Assembly (NCBI GenBank): GCA_038501785.1
Contig: JBAMJR010000189.1
Span: 3,646,001 to 3,710,000, forward strand
DNA length: 64,000 nt
Reading direction: 5' to 3'
Source: Myoxocephalus aenaeus
Taxonomy: Eukaryota; Chordata; Actinopteri; Perciformes; Cottidae
In this document: positions 23,459-35,139 of the stretch, piece after piece
How positions within the stretch are numbered: position 1 is the stretch's first letter
Layout: each line of letters begins with the position of its first letter
Translations under genes and position numbers: made by a program
The notes under the pieces: generated by a model
Told to the model about the DNA's origin: nothing
Database searches by the model: none
What the model saw: the letters and a program-made list of their open reading frames with translations, nothing else

Positions 23459-24698
23459 GTACCCCCCCCTCTAAGGACGGATCCCAGACGTCCCACCAGG
23501 ACTGGGCCACATAGGGTGGGTGGAGGGGAGCCGGAGGAGGGACCTGGGGCACGGCAGAACCAGTCCGGGTGCCTGGCCGGAGGACGGCCATCAGGCGGGC
23601 GGAAACAGTCCAGTGGGCGGGCTGGAGGATGGCCCTCAGGCGGGCGGAAACAGTCCGGTGGGCGGGCCGGTGGGCGGGCCGAAGGCCGGAAATCGGAATG
23701 GGACCCGGACTCTGGGGAACGGGACTCGGACTCTGGGGAACGGGACTCGGACTCTGGGGAACGGGACCAGATCGGGGCGCCGACCGGACACGGGGAGCCG
23801 GCATCGGACGGGGCGCCGACCGGACACGGGGAGCCGGCATCGGACGGGGCGCCGACCGGACACGGGGAGCCGGCATCGGACGGAGCGCCGACAGGACACG
23901 GGGAGCCGGCATCGGACGGAGCGCCGACAGGACACGGGGAGCCGGCATCGGACCGGAGGCGGCAGCGAGGTCTGGGGCTGGCAGCGGCACAGAGGCGGGA
24001 GCCGGGTCTGGGGCTGGCAGCGGCACAGAGGCGGGAGCCGGGTCTGGGGCTGGCAGCGGCACAGAGGCGGGAGCCGGGTCTGGGGCTGGCAGCGGCACAG
24101 AGGCGGGAGCCGGGTCTGGGGCTGGCAGCGGCACAGAGGCGGGAGCCGGGTCTGGGGCTGGCAGCGGCACAGAGGCGGGAGCCGGGTCTGGGGCTGGCAG
24201 CGGCACAGAGGCGGGAGCCGGGTCTGGGGCTGGCAGCGGCACAGAGGAGGGAGCCGGGTCTGGGGCTGGCAGCGGCACAGAGGAGGGAGCCGGGTCTGGG
24301 GCTGGCAGCGGCACAGAGGAGGGAGCCGGGTCTGGGGCTGGCAGCGGCACAGAGGAGGGAGCAGGGACAGGGGACGCCGACAGGACAGGGGAAGCTGGGA
24401 CCTTGCTTGGAAACAGGGCCTGGAGGGACTCCATCATGTCCCTGAGAAGCCGGTCGTCATGATGGAGGCGTGGGACAGGCATCGGCCGGACCGCCGACTG
24501 GAGAGGTGGTGCAGGAATTGGCTGGACCGCCACATGGAGAGGAGGGTCCGGGATCGGCTGGGCCGCCGACGGGAGACGGAGAGCTGGAGCCTTGTCCGGG
24601 CGGAGGGCTTGGAGGGACTCCAGCATGTCCCTTAGAAGCTGGTCGTGGTCAGCTGGGAATGACAGCTTACGGCACGGATTGGAGTCTGCTGGGTCCAT
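23340..24698 (-). CDS. Gag-like proline-rich repeat protein of the LTR element
   Basis: About 452 codons from ATG at 24698, 18 nt downstream of the 5' LTR. An in-frame Met at 24785 sits inside the LTR; the MDPADS start is preferred because it follows the primer site and resembles gag starts of teleost Ty3/Gypsy elements. Order: a short amphipathic segment LLRDMLESLQAL; three PIP/PMP-type 12-residue units; a second copy LLRDMMESLQAL; eleven 12-residue units of the type SVPLPAPDPAPA; five of the type PMPAPRVRSAPR; three 7-residue PQSPSPV units; then the pol-like end SWWDVWDPSLEGG over the polypurine tract and into the LTR. There is no zinc knuckle and no enzyme domain. The ORF is unbroken although most is tandem repeat, because each repeat unit is a multiple of 3 bp. 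The GC-rich opposite strand is also open and should be ignored. Function unknown. Confidence 0.6.
   Translation of the reverse strand: MDPADSNPCRKLSFPADHDQLLRDMLESLQALRPDKAPALRLPSAAQPIPDPPLHVAVQPIPAPPLQSAVRPMPVPRLHHDDRLLRDMMESLQALFPSKVPASPVLSASPVPAPSSVPLPAPDPAPSSVPLPAPDPAPSSVPLPAPDPAPSSVPLPAPDPAPASVPLPAPDPAPASVPLPAPDPAPASVPLPAPDPAPASVPLPAPDPAPASVPLPAPDPAPASVPLPAPDPAPASVPLPAPDLAAASGPMPAPRVLSALRPMPAPRVLSALRPMPAPRVRSAPRPMPAPRVRSAPRPMPAPRVRSAPRSGPVPQSPSPVPQSPSPVPQSPGPIPISGLRPAHRPAHRTVSARLRAILQPAHWTVSARLMAVLRPGTRTGSAVPQVPPPAPLHPPYVAQSWWDVWDPSLEGGVLLRPDLLGSSVFCLCLLCCLSLTLSLVPDSSPLVCCPPV
23461..23473 (-). promoter_or_regulatory. Polypurine tract
   Basis: AGAGGGGGGGGT on the minus strand, two bases from the 3' LTR, the position of the plus-strand DNA primer in LTR elements. 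Confidence 0.75.
23774..23953 (-). repeat. 36-bp minisatellite, 5 units, in the gag-like ORF
   Basis: Five 36-bp units coding PMPAPRVRSAPR or RVLSALR variants. The unit length equals that of the neighbouring array although the sequence differs. A 21-bp, three-unit array (PQSPSPV) lies next to it at about 23703-23768. Confidence 0.95.
23971..24366 (-). repeat. 36-bp minisatellite, 11 units, in the gag-like ORF
   Basis: Eleven head-to-tail 36-bp units, each coding 12 residues (SVPLPAPDPAPA/S on the minus strand). Units differ mainly by one G/A change that splits them into two blocks (four Ser-type, then Ala-type). Confidence 0.95.
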
Positions 24699-24704
24699 GT
24701 CTGA

Positions 24705-24714
24705 GCGAGTTTGT
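24705..24714 (-). promoter_or_regulatory. Self-priming primer-binding site
   Basis: On the minus strand ACAAACTCGC lies two bases after the 5' LTR. It is not a tRNA 3'-end complement (no TGG start). It is exactly complementary to GCGAGTTTGT inside each LTR (24820-24829 and 23252-23261), where transcription should begin. In Tf1 and sushi elements the first 11 nt of the RNA fold back and prime cDNA synthesis in just this way. Confidence 0.7.
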
Positions 24715-24716
24715 AC

Positions 24717-25026
24717 TGTTATGTACCGGACCACGGTGGCTGGACCCACAAGCAGACACAAGGCAGTTCGATTAAAAAAAGGCAAGTTTTACTGGATTTC
24801 ACATGCAGGACGTCAAAAGACAAACTCGCCCAGGACAAGGAGTTGACACAGACTAAATACACAAGGGAATGAGACACAGGTGGAAACAATGAGGCTGGGG
24901 CTTGCAATCACACAGGAGGGCGGCACACGAGGGGGGAGGAGTCTGGAACGAGAGACAAGGTGAGTGACAGACAACACAACAGACACAGACAGAACACAGA
25001 ACTACCCAGGAGGTCTGGGCGTAACA
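24717..25026 (-). repeat. 5' LTR of the sushi-like element
   Basis: 310 bp, TG…CA bounded. On the minus strand it starts TGTTACGCCCAGACC and ends GTCCGGTACATAACA. It carries the likely promoter and transcript start at 24829-24859. Compared with the other LTR it has substitutions in the poly-A run, in GAGGCTGGGG and in GGCGGCACACGAGGGG. Confidence 0.93.
24829..24859 (-). promoter_or_regulatory. Predicted LTR promoter: TATA-like box and start
   Basis: TATTTAG at 24859-24853 (minus strand) lies 24-30 bases upstream of position 24829, where the RNA would have to start for its 5' end to match the primer site. The agreement of TATA spacing with the self-priming prediction supports both. U3 would be about 197 bp and R-U5 about 113 bp. 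Confidence 0.5.
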
Positions 25027-25031
25027 CACAT

Positions 25032-28000
25032 GGTGGTGTTATGACATTACGACAACTTCAAATCCTGCACCAGCCGGGAGGTGAACACCAGATGCTCACG
25101 CTCTTTCACGGGAATGGGAAATGTCAGAGCTGCAGAAGGCAGAGTTCTTTTTTTGATTTTGCGGGGTCCGGTTGCAACCTGTCCCTGTGGTACGATGTGA
25201 CATCTCATCCATAAACATGGTGGAGAGCTGTGGATGCTGTGGTCGGCTTGGCAGTCTGCAGGAGAGAAGCTACTGTACAGGCCTTTATTATTCATAGGGC
25301 TGTCCTTTGTTTGGAAGCAACACAGATGTGAGAAGTAGTTTAAAAATGGAAAGTAAATCCATCTGATACCAAAAGATGGTCTTCATTTAGCGGCAGCTAA
25401 ATGCAGATTTCATTGCATGTCATGGCCTTTTTTCCATATTGTATTAGCATGTCTTTTGTTTCACTTCTGTCTGGTCTTGGAAAGACACAACCGCAGAAAA
25501 AATATTCAAGGATGACTTTGAGCACCCACATTTCCTTTACTTTCTTCGGCAGTTATTCTCACACAGCATGTCGATGTATAGACATAGGAAGCAATACAGT
25601 ACAGCTTCCTCTTGCTACGACTCTCACAGTCACACATGTAATGTTACAGAAGGTGTGGGCTAATTACAAATGTAGCTTTTTCTTCTGTGTAAGTTCATCA
25701 GTTGTTTAATGCGTGTTTGATTCTAACAGACGTGCAGTTGTATGTTGTCTCAAAAACTCCAGGTTTTGAAATTGAGGCTCATGATGAGAACAAAATTAAA
25801 GTACAGTACACTAAGGCATTAAAAGACTTTTGCCGTAAATATATTAATAATGTCCATGGATTAAATCATATTAAAAGAATAAAATATATAGCCAGCTCGA
25901 TGACTCAATTGTCATGATAAGGACCAAGGATCCAGACCAATGCAGATACAATTCATTGAACAGGTTCATAACAAATGAACATCACAACCTGCTACAACTA
26001 CAAGAAACCTTGGCCTGAGCCTTGGTTCAGCTCCACACATATAAAGCGGAAGGGACTTTAAGGGTAACTGTCAACCCTCAAAGTTATTCACCAACAGAAG
26101 GTAGAACACTTGTGTGACAACCTTTATGTGTGTGAGATCAACTCAAGGACAATGGAGATTACATCTAGAATGCTAACATCACGTCTTACCTGTCCTGCAG
26201 CATGTAAGGTGAATATATTCATTCTCTACATGAAACAGAATACTAGATTACTATTGCAAAGACGCCTGTCTGCTTATGGCCATATGTGATGACAGACACA
26301 AAGGCAGAAATTATGTTAATGGAAAAAGAACAAAGATGGAAACAGTAGAATACATGAAATGTGTAATGCATGCAATAAAAACAGAGAATATGTGAAAGAG
26401 TAGTTGCTGCTCAATAGATTCATGAATTCACTTTGCTTCGTCGTTTTTAGACACAAAGAGCTCATAAATCCAAAACTGATGCTCAGTTTTGGAATACGCA
26501 GTAATGTCTAAACACTGACACAAATAAATGTATAAATGTGTGCATGACATCAGTGACAGTGGCCAAATTCTCAAACGCAGTTTAATGTAAGCTCTGGTTT
26601 CTAATTCAGCTTCTCGAATCTGTCACCTGCTTCTCAGCAGAACATTCTATGAAAGATTGACCATAAAAGCCACAACCTCATTAAAGAACAAAAAATTGCT
26701 TTGATTTAACAATAAGAAATGTATGTGAGGCCTTCGCTCTAACTAATCTAGTGCCCATTGCAACCAAACTCAACCCATCCTTTGAGTCAAGGTTCTTTAT
26801 TGTAAAGCCACTTGAATCACTTAAAAATGGCACATTAGAACACACAATATTGTTTTACATATTGTTATTCTTGGCTGCTCAAACATTTTTTGTCTTTTGT
26901 CAAACTACGACCATTTCTGTTCATAGATATATACATTTTTATCATTCCGAAAAAATAAATAATGCTATTTTAGTGCTAAACTAACTCTTGATAAGTATTA
27001 AATGGTATATGGAATAATTAGACAAATTCATTTGTTTGAATGGACAGTAAATTAGAACACTTTTTTCCTAATTCCTTTCACAACACATGTCATCAAGGTT
27101 AAGTGTGTGCATGTAAATCAGACAGTGAAGACCATGAGTTTATGGCTTTTAGGAGTGTTTCTGAAGTTCTCCATTTCTGTAATCGGTGCATTTATTGGGC
27201 AGAAATACTTTGTTTACTGTACTGTACCTCAGTCGTGTTCTTTACAGACATGTATCTGTACAACAAGATATCTTAGCTGCCAAACAAGACCACATTCTCT
27301 ACAGTTTTAAGATGTCAGAAAACTCAATGCTGAGATGTCCATCTTTGTTGTGGTTCTGGCCTAAAATCTTAAATTTCACTTCAGGATGATATTACGACAT
27401 AAACTGTGGAGTTTCTATCCGTAGGGCAGTGAGATAGTCTCTCTCTGCTTCCTCACTGTAACACAATATTATGTGGAGAAATGCAAAACTGCATCTGAGA
27501 GTGACTGTTTGATTCAGATTAGCCAAGGCCTGCAGTTACTAATCATGGGCCAGAAGTAGCAAGTAAGAGATGGATGCAGGGCTCATTGTGGGCTGTCCAA
27601 CGGCAGCATTGAGCTCTGGCATTGCCACGACTGCAGCTCATCCAAACCTCAACCCATCATTCTTTCTCTCCTCGTCTTTTTGGTCTGCAGCCATTCTGCC
27701 GTTCTCGCTTTGTGCTTTTTTATTTGTGAGGAAGAGCGAGTGGGAGGGTTAGAGACTGAGAAACGAGAAAGAGGGGGAGGGGAAGGAGTAGCAACATGCA
27801 GCAGGCGATGAGGAGAAGGAAGAGTGCAGATATGATGCTATATTGAGAAACAATAAAAGAGAAGATGGATTAGAGATTAACAAATCTCAAAAGAAGGAAC
27901 ATTTTTCAAAAGATGAACCTGTTACAGTGCCTATGGGAAGCTCCGGGCTTCAGGCAGTCAGGAGGCAGAGACAAAGACACACAAGGGGATGACAGAGGGG

Positions 28001-28194
28001 TTTAAAGTGGAATGGCGGAGAGGAGTATAGTGGGGGAGAACCATGGACTGATGGGACCTCCCGCCCCCACCCATCCATCCTGTCTATGTGTCCGCTAGCA
28101 AAGGCCCTCTCCCCTCTAATCCCCTAATCTGACACTTCCAGAGCCCAGGCACGGACACATGAGACACTCATATTGACGTGTGCCTGAGTGTGAG

Positions 28195-28200
<6 letters not shown>
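25032..28200. other. Intronic spacer, no gene seen
   Basis: AT-rich, no recognised element. 27740-27790 is purine-rich. A GACAG|GTAAGA donor-like site on the minus strand near 26190 lacks a convincing exon. No protein similarity in the short frames. Confidence 0.35.

Positions 28201-28256
<56 letters not shown>
28201..28256 (+). repeat. (CA)n microsatellite, 28 units
   Basis: Uninterrupted CA dinucleotides preceded by CTCTCT. Confidence 0.97.
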
Positions 28257-28259
<3 letters not shown>

Positions 28260-29759
28260 GACACTGAATGCCAACATTAATCAAATAGACTGAAGGCACA
28301 CACATAATTACACATACAAACAAATACTCACAGAATCACCAAATTAACATCTTCACTCACACAAAATGCTAATCGTTGTTTCTACACTGCAGTCAGATGT
28401 GTGTGTTTATGTGTGTATGCATAGCTGTACCTCTGTAATCTTCTTCCGTCGTCATTTAATGTTGTATGTCCTGCTGTTAACAGAATAATAATAATCATCA
28501 TGTGGGATACTATGATGATCCTTGATTCTTCTGAATTAGCATATTTACAAGGATCATTGTTTTACTGAAAAATCTATACATGAAAAAATTTCTGGACTCG
28601 CAGCTGGCCTTTATCCAGAGGCAGCTCAAAACACTGCAATGAAAAAAAACTGTTCTCAAACAAGTCAAAACACTTTACATAAAGGAACATGCTGCAAATG
28701 TAGAAAACACCAGCAAATACATAAAAGTAGCAGCAGTCACATTGTGAAAATGGACTGACACAGGATAGACGAGTTTGAGTTTTGGAACTTGGCATGACAG
28801 CTTTACAGCTGCCTTACAGGGAAATTCCGAGCCACCAGTGTGGATTGACGATCAAAAATGCCTCAGACAGACCAGAGGCTTTTGGAAAGGGGCCTTACGT
28901 TGCAGTGTATTCAGGAATAAATGTGATGTGTCCTTTTCTCCAGTCAGGTTCAGTAGAAACAATAAAACCTTGAACTGCATGTTGTTTCCACTGCAATTCT
29001 TAAAATCTAATTTGACCTTCAGTTATATTATAATATATGATTACTACTTCAAGCAGATTTCTACTACTTGTTTTCTATATCAATTAATCAGGAACATTTA
29101 AGTAAAAATTAATTGTCATGCGCATGAGCGTTGTTCAAATATCAGGTTTATCCAGTCAGGTTTGGAGTGTGGATCCAGTGCATGCCATATAACAGCACTA
29201 TCTCTACAGTGCTCTTTACTGTATTATAAAGGCCAAAATGAAGAAGAAAAACGAATATATAGGTTTAATCAGGTTATCAGCCCACAGTGTAACCAAACAA
29301 GTTCTAATTGATTGCCGCTTACGTATGGAACATATGAACCTGAGGCTGCATGCGTCTCATCCTCCCATCCACAGTGTGTGTGTTAATCTGCGAATGGGCT
29401 GCGTGTGTTTATGTGTGGGTGAATGTCTCATATGCATCCATGCATGTCTAAGAAGGTCATCTTTAAGCAGGCTGCATGAGGATGGCCAGACAGAGCCTGA
29501 GAATAGCTTCCTGCATTAACATTACAATAAAGAAACCCACACACTCATCTCCTGCTCCCGCTGAAATAATCACTTATTTACCTCCTTCCTCAGGGCTGTT
29601 TTGTGACCTTGAATGCAGCCATACGCCAGTGTGTGTGAATAAAAGGCTGAGAGTGTGTGTTTCTGTCTGTGTGTGAGTGTGTCTGTACCAGCCTGTGTTA
29701 ACATTCAAACCAGCCCCACAAAAGCTGCGGTCCTGTCTTTAACAGTCTCCACTGCACAA

Positions 29760-29761
<2 letters not shown>
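28257..29761. other. Intronic spacer, no gene seen
   Basis: CA/TG-biased but otherwise unremarkable sequence; nothing recognisable on either strand. Confidence 0.35.

Positions 29762-29823
<62 letters not shown>
29762..29823 (+). repeat. (AC)n microsatellite, 31 units
   Basis: Uninterrupted AC dinucleotides; a second long AC tract starts 149 bp downstream. Confidence 0.97.
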
Positions 29824-29826
<3 letters not shown>

Positions 29827-29967
29827 TGGGGGAGAAAAACAAGTGAAAGAAAAAAAAACATGGCAAAAATGAGGCAGACAGCATCGCAGGTCTGTTACGA
29901 TTGGCTGGGCATCATTTGAAGGTTATCCTAGCTAACAAACATATCACACCAACCATGGAAGCACCCG

Positions 29968-29971
<4 letters not shown>

Positions 29972-30049
<78 letters not shown>
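29972..30049 (+). repeat. (CA)n microsatellite, 39 units
   Basis: Uninterrupted CA dinucleotides preceded by CGCACG. Confidence 0.97.
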
Positions 30050-30052
<3 letters not shown>

Positions 30053-33000
30053 CCTTTTCTGGCCAGACAATAGTCTGTAACCTTCAATTATGTCGCAGTG
30101 AAATACAAGGTGCATCAAACAAAGTGAGTTCCTTCCTCATTGGCCAGGCTTCAGGCTGCAGAGGTGTAAGAACTGTAACAAGCACCCAAATGGAATGAAA
30201 GTAAATGCACTCAAGCCTAAAACATTATGAGAGCAGATGAGCATTTTAGTTAAACAAACATTGCTCAGAGGCAGAGCTGCTGAGACAATTAAAACGTTAC
30301 AGCTTCTTTAAGGTTGTCATTACAGCAAATGTTTTCATAAATGTAGTCATAGGCCTTATTAAATTTACTTTTAGCACAATATCATTGTATTGTATTAAAG
30401 AGAAACAAGGCAGTTACTTCCACTGGGGATGGAGACAAAATAAAGCGTATGTAATATTCTCAAATGGCGTCCATTGCCGTCTTTCCTCAACGCCATCAGT
30501 AGGTCAGAATTAGGGCAGCGCCATCCAACAATTACATTTTTTCCCAAATCATCAAACCAGAGTTCACGCCTCCCACAGTGATTGGCCGGAGTTGAACCAT
30601 GCTTTGTTTTTTTATTCTTCACTCAAATATCCCCTTTCCTCTCTGTCAAAAAGCTGAGTGCAGCCCCATAAAAGCCTATAAAGACCCCAATTTGAATGAT
30701 TCATTGCGTCTCAGACCCTCTAAGGCTGTAGACCCTTGGCCCCGCCCGAGTGTGGCCATTCAGAACAGCTATTATCACATTTTCCTTTAGATATGGTTGT
30801 ATGACAACCTGTGCACCTAGTTCATTTTAAAGGCATGCTCATTTTCATGTTCAGCTACCTTTATGAACAAGAAAAAAAACTAGAAAACTAGAAAATGCTT
30901 TAATGTTTAAAAAAACACATTATTTCTCTCATACTGTCTGTGCTGCAGACCCTCTATTATTCAGCTGAGCTTGCAGGTTTAACTATCCTGAATCATTTGG
31001 ATTATTTTGTTCTCTAACACCACAGGACACTTACTACTAAATTTAAAAATGACCAAAAGCCTTTACAGAATAAAGCACTTTTATCCAAAGCCAATGTAGT
31101 GGAAATATAAATTCACTGAAAACGGTCACAGAGGCAAGGCCTGCCACTGAGCCTGGATAACAGTATGAACATGTTCCAACACTGCATTAGTTTTAGCTAA
31201 TGAAGTGGCAACTGACACACTCACACTCTCACACACACACACACACACACCCTCTGATCAGTAGAGATTGATGGGCCCTGTCACAAACTGGTACTCAGTT
31301 TATTAGTCGGCAATTCAAAGTGCTTTACATAAAACATAAAAGGCAATAGAAGGAAAATGCCTCTATAACAAATAATATTGTGTGGAATCAGAAAAAGATA
31401 ATATCTCTGGTTCTGCTGCAGGTTTGATCAATTTTAACAAAATTGTCCTTTGTGACCCAACAAAGTCCATCGCTTGAGCACTCTTTTTATATTTGTTCTT
31501 TTTTTAATCACAGTCACAGGATGAGTGAGGGGCTCTCAACAACCCTTTATTTAAAGTAGGTTATCCTATTGCAAAATATTTCATTAGAAATATGATTATG
31601 GAAAGCACAATAATCTGTTTCAACATATGTTTGTGTTTGCTACAATAATATAAATGTATTGTACATTAATGCAGTAAATTGCATTTACATAGATTCCAAT
31701 TCCTAAACCACGTCCATAAAAATATATTTACAATACAGCCCTGTCCTCCGGTCTCTACCTGTCCCTCTCTCTCTCTGATCGTCGAAGTCAAGCGGAGCTA
31801 TTTCATGTCACACTTGACTGAAACCAACAGTCACAATGAATTAGGGAAAGATGGGCAGGTTTTGGTGTTAGCGGAGGGCAGCGGCGGGGCAGATTCGACC
31901 TGTCGGGATTTAACCCGATCTGCCGTCCCGGCAACAATGCTGCCATGAATGATTTAGAGCTGGTGAGCGAGAGCACAAAGCTTTTGTTTGGCTCTCCCAC
32001 AGGACTCATCCTCCATTTCACTCTTCCAAAAACAAAAGGCTGAGGGTAACTGACTGTAAACAGGGTGTGGCTCAGTAGATGCATGAGCACATTTCATTCT
32101 TTTTCCAAGATTATCTGAAACAAATTAAACATCAGCAATGCAACAAAACCTCAGGGTGCACAACACAGTACAACCATAAGGTGATAATTGAAATGCCTTT
32201 GGCCAGAATTTGTGATCAATATGTGCCTTTTTCTTAACACGCAACTCAAGGCGGGGTGTCAGTGTTTAGTGGTGGCAATAAATTACTCACAATAATAATT
32301 CACTCCAGTGTGTGAAGCAAAATAAAATATCTAAGCAATTAGTCAATTACATTTGAGAGTAAACAAGTTGGTTTAACACAAGGCTGCAGCCAATCATTGG
32401 ATTTTGATCATTAGGTCATTCTGGGAAAAGCTAGTTTTCGGCTTGAAAAGCAGGCTCCTTCTTTTTGACATGTTTTTCTCACCCTTATTTGTTCCTTTAG
32501 CTCTCTATCTTACTATATGAGGACATTATTTTAAAGGAGCTCAGTTTGCTAATCATGAAGAGCAGTACTCAACCGGTGTAAACTGTTGTATAATGTCTTC
32601 GGTAGCTCTGGAGGAGCTTCAGGTATAACATAAAAGGGCCCCTTTGCAGTGGAATGGTTTCAAATGTAGTTTGAATGGGAAAAAAATGGGTTCAGCCACT
32701 GTGGAGATATTGTTGGACAACCTGCAATTTTGGTGTGAATCTCTTATCAACGAGGAGCCTGGGCCGGTCCCCTGTCAGCTTTAACATAAAGAGTCCTTAT
32801 ATGGTGTCAGAGTACAAGAACCTAAACTCCGGACGCAGCCATGAGCTGTGAGGCCCTGCGGTGAGCAGGCCTCGGCCTGAGACAACAGTAAAGCAGAAGT
32901 CGGGTATGGGCCCCTATAGTCCTAAACAGTCAACAGTGTGAAGGTACAGATCACAGGAAGCAGGCCGTTAAGATGTGAAGAACAGATTAGATCTCTTAGT

Positions 33001-33140
33001 GAATCAGGTGGCTGAGAAGCTGACCTGCAGGATTCTCTCAGGGGTCAAGGTACCATAAATTAGACTTTTAGACTGGGGGTTCTGCCGTGACACAGGGATG
33101 TTTGTTCTGTGTGGTTTGATTCTCTTTAACAGGTTAAAAA
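30050..33140. other. Intronic spacer, minor repeats only
   Basis: A short (CA)n run at 31230-31251. 31290-31350 (CAGTTTATTAGTC, CAATTCAAAGTGCTTTACAT) resembles a reverse-oriented LINE 3' tail. 31850-31950 is GC-richer without a supported gene. Nothing else recognised. Confidence 0.35.
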
Positions 33141-34460
33141 ACAATATGTGTGTGTTTTATTTCTTTTTATTTCTTTAATATAATCTAGTGATGCTCCGGG
33201 TCAACGAGAACGTGTCTGCTTGAGACCGTGGGTCCCCGTGCATGAGAGTACAGGCTTATTGGGAAGTTACTCTTGACATATAATCAATGCTTGGCAAGTG
33301 TTAAATAGGTGGTTAGGAGAAATTAAAACTGTGGTGTCTCTTCACATAACTTTTGTAGTAAAGTGATGATAAAATGTTGATTTGTTCCTTGTACATGTGT
33401 GAGGACTGAGAGGATGAGCAGAAACGAGGCTGATAAGACTGCGGAGAAAAAAGGAGAAGTAACACAGGAAAAGAGCGTGGGTTCAAGAACGCCCGGTGCT
33501 TCAGCCCCTCCGAAACGAGGGGGGTCCGAGTTGAAATTTGGAACAGAATAATAAGTTTTAGGGCAGTTGCGTTTGAGCGAGTTAGGTGAATAGACATAGC
33601 AATACTTTGGCGTAGTTGAATCTATTAGTTTTTCTCCGCACTTTCAGTAGAGCCTCAGTTCTTCTATCTTCTTAGTTTTTCTTATAAGTACTTTCGAGGT
33701 TGCATTTGTAACTTGTACATCCTTTTCTATCTTTGGTGAAATAAATATTGATTGATATCGAAGTTTAAATCAAGTCAGCCCGTCCGTAGCCCTTTTTCCC
33801 GTCTTCCTCAATTCTCGGTGCTCCATCCATCAGAGAACCCAGAGGCAGAGCTTCAGACGCCCCGACAGCCCCCGAGGTGAGTTGAGGTGCATCCATCACG
33901 GCTACACACACTGATAGACATACAGGATACATATACATAACAGACACATACTTGGTGTAACTATTATAGAGAGAGATCACTGGACCTGGATGACCTCTGG
34001 CTCCCACGCCAGGCACCGCTGTGTGCTTCCAGGCTGGGAGAGGGATTTATAAGTATTGGTCCCCTTGCAAGAGTTTGTCATGACATTTATTATTTTTTTG
34101 TAGTTTGATAACAGCTGATGGCATGAGATAAATAAGGTATTGCCTCTCTCGAGAACCGAGCCGTGTGTGACGGTCTGTTCTCGTGTGTCCAGTGACTTAT
34201 TTCCCTCTTCTGTTTTAAGGCTGAGTACAGGAGCTTAACTCCATAATTAAGACCAGGGTTGTTATATCTCTGCGGAGATCTAAAGCTCGAGGCCAGAGGT
34301 GGTGACCCGTGCGTCGAGCCCAGTGCGATTGGCTGGTGTTCTGAGACACGGACTGACCCTTGTATGAGGTCCCGTGTCCCGCGGGGCTTTCGGCGCACCT
34401 GTCACCTCTCGGGCCGTTTCGAGTATCTCTCTCTTCCCCTTCCCTTAAAGAAATAAACAG
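33141..34460. other. Unassigned CpG-richer block, possibly degraded retroelement
   Basis: Two stretches (33480-33560 and 34130-34440) have more CpG than the surrounding intron. Two polyadenylation-type signals occur (GTGAAATAAATATT near 33738 and AAAGAAATAAACAG near 34448). It looks like LTR-derived sequence, but I found no paired LTRs, target duplication or recognisable protein. Confidence 0.25.
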
Positions 34461-35139
34461 TTTACCAGCTAAAACTGTTTAACAATATCAATGTCAAAAT
34501 TCAAGAAAACTGTCTTGCCAGAAAATTTAAAAACATGTTTTGCCTTTGCATGGTTTTTAGTTGTAGGTCGGTAATATAACAAAATTGACCCAGGGGAATA
34601 AACACTGAACACTGGCCACAAAATCCTTTGAAGGTTCTCCTCAATGGGCCATATTCTGAGAATATTGAGCTGGGTAACATAGAAGCAGAGAATCTTGGGA
34701 AAATAGATACGCTGCCCCACCAATTGGTGACAGATGGCTAACATTGAGATTTTGCCAGTTGTTTACTGATTTAAAAAGACAGGATGTAAAGATTTGATTA
34801 CTGTGCTGATGGTGTCAATGGCTCATTGATTTTGCTAGGTTTCTGGTAACCCACTCCCTAAAACCAGATCTAGAACTTTTAACTCATCCTCTGCTGCTCA
34901 GTTCAACACTGCCTTTTACACATCCAGACTAGTTTCTCTGGCTTCCCTTTTTCTGCAAGTTGAATAATTTTACAAACACATGTTCCTCCATCTTAGAACC
35001 CAGCAAGACTAACCAATCTAGTTGCATCTCAATGCTCTGGGTACATTCAAATAGATAGTATTAGATATTGTTCATAGGTCAAGGTGAAATCACCAACATA
35101 AACAGTCTTGGTCCTCTGTCTCATTCATTAACTCAACAT
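34461..35139. other. Intronic spacer, no gene seen
   Basis: AT-rich; the last few hundred bases may belong to the L2 remnant that follows, but no frame is readable. Confidence 0.3.

Larger units (their letters stand above)
23149..25026 (-). mobile_element. Non-autonomous sushi-like Ty3/Gypsy LTR retrotransposon
   Basis: A complete 1.88-kb insertion on the minus strand. The two 310-bp LTRs begin TG and end CA, and the target duplication CACAT flanks them at 23144-23148 and 25027-25031. Next to the 5' LTR is a primer site complementary to the LTR itself (self-priming, as in Tf1/sushi elements); next to the 3' LTR is a polypurine tract. The 1258-bp interior has one gag-like ORF of proline-rich tandem repeats and no protease, reverse transcriptase, RNase H or integrase, so mobilisation would need a full-length relative. 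The LTRs differ at five of 310 positions, indicating a recent insertion. Superfamily rests on LTR form, 5-bp duplication, gag start MDPADS and the SLEGG end before the polypurine tract. Confidence 0.9.

Noticed and set aside
23396..24635. Long plus-strand open frames (up to 371 codons, Gly/Arg-rich repeats) over the LTR element
   Set aside because: They are the opposite strand of the proline-rich ORF. GC-rich repeats with units divisible by three lack stops in several frames. Element polarity (primer site, polypurine tract, MDPADS start) supports the minus strand.
26160..26230. Strong donor-like GACAG|GTAAGA on the minus strand, possible exon
   Set aside because: The only plausible acceptor gives a short piece with no recognisable peptide, and it does not fit known SorCS exon content.
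28201..30049. CRISPR-like spacing of direct repeats
   Set aside because: They are simple dinucleotide tracts in a vertebrate genome, with no repeat-spacer structure.
33141..34460. Endogenous retrovirus
   Set aside because: No paired LTRs, primer site, or gag/pol/env-like peptide was found; only composition and AATAAA signals suggest it.
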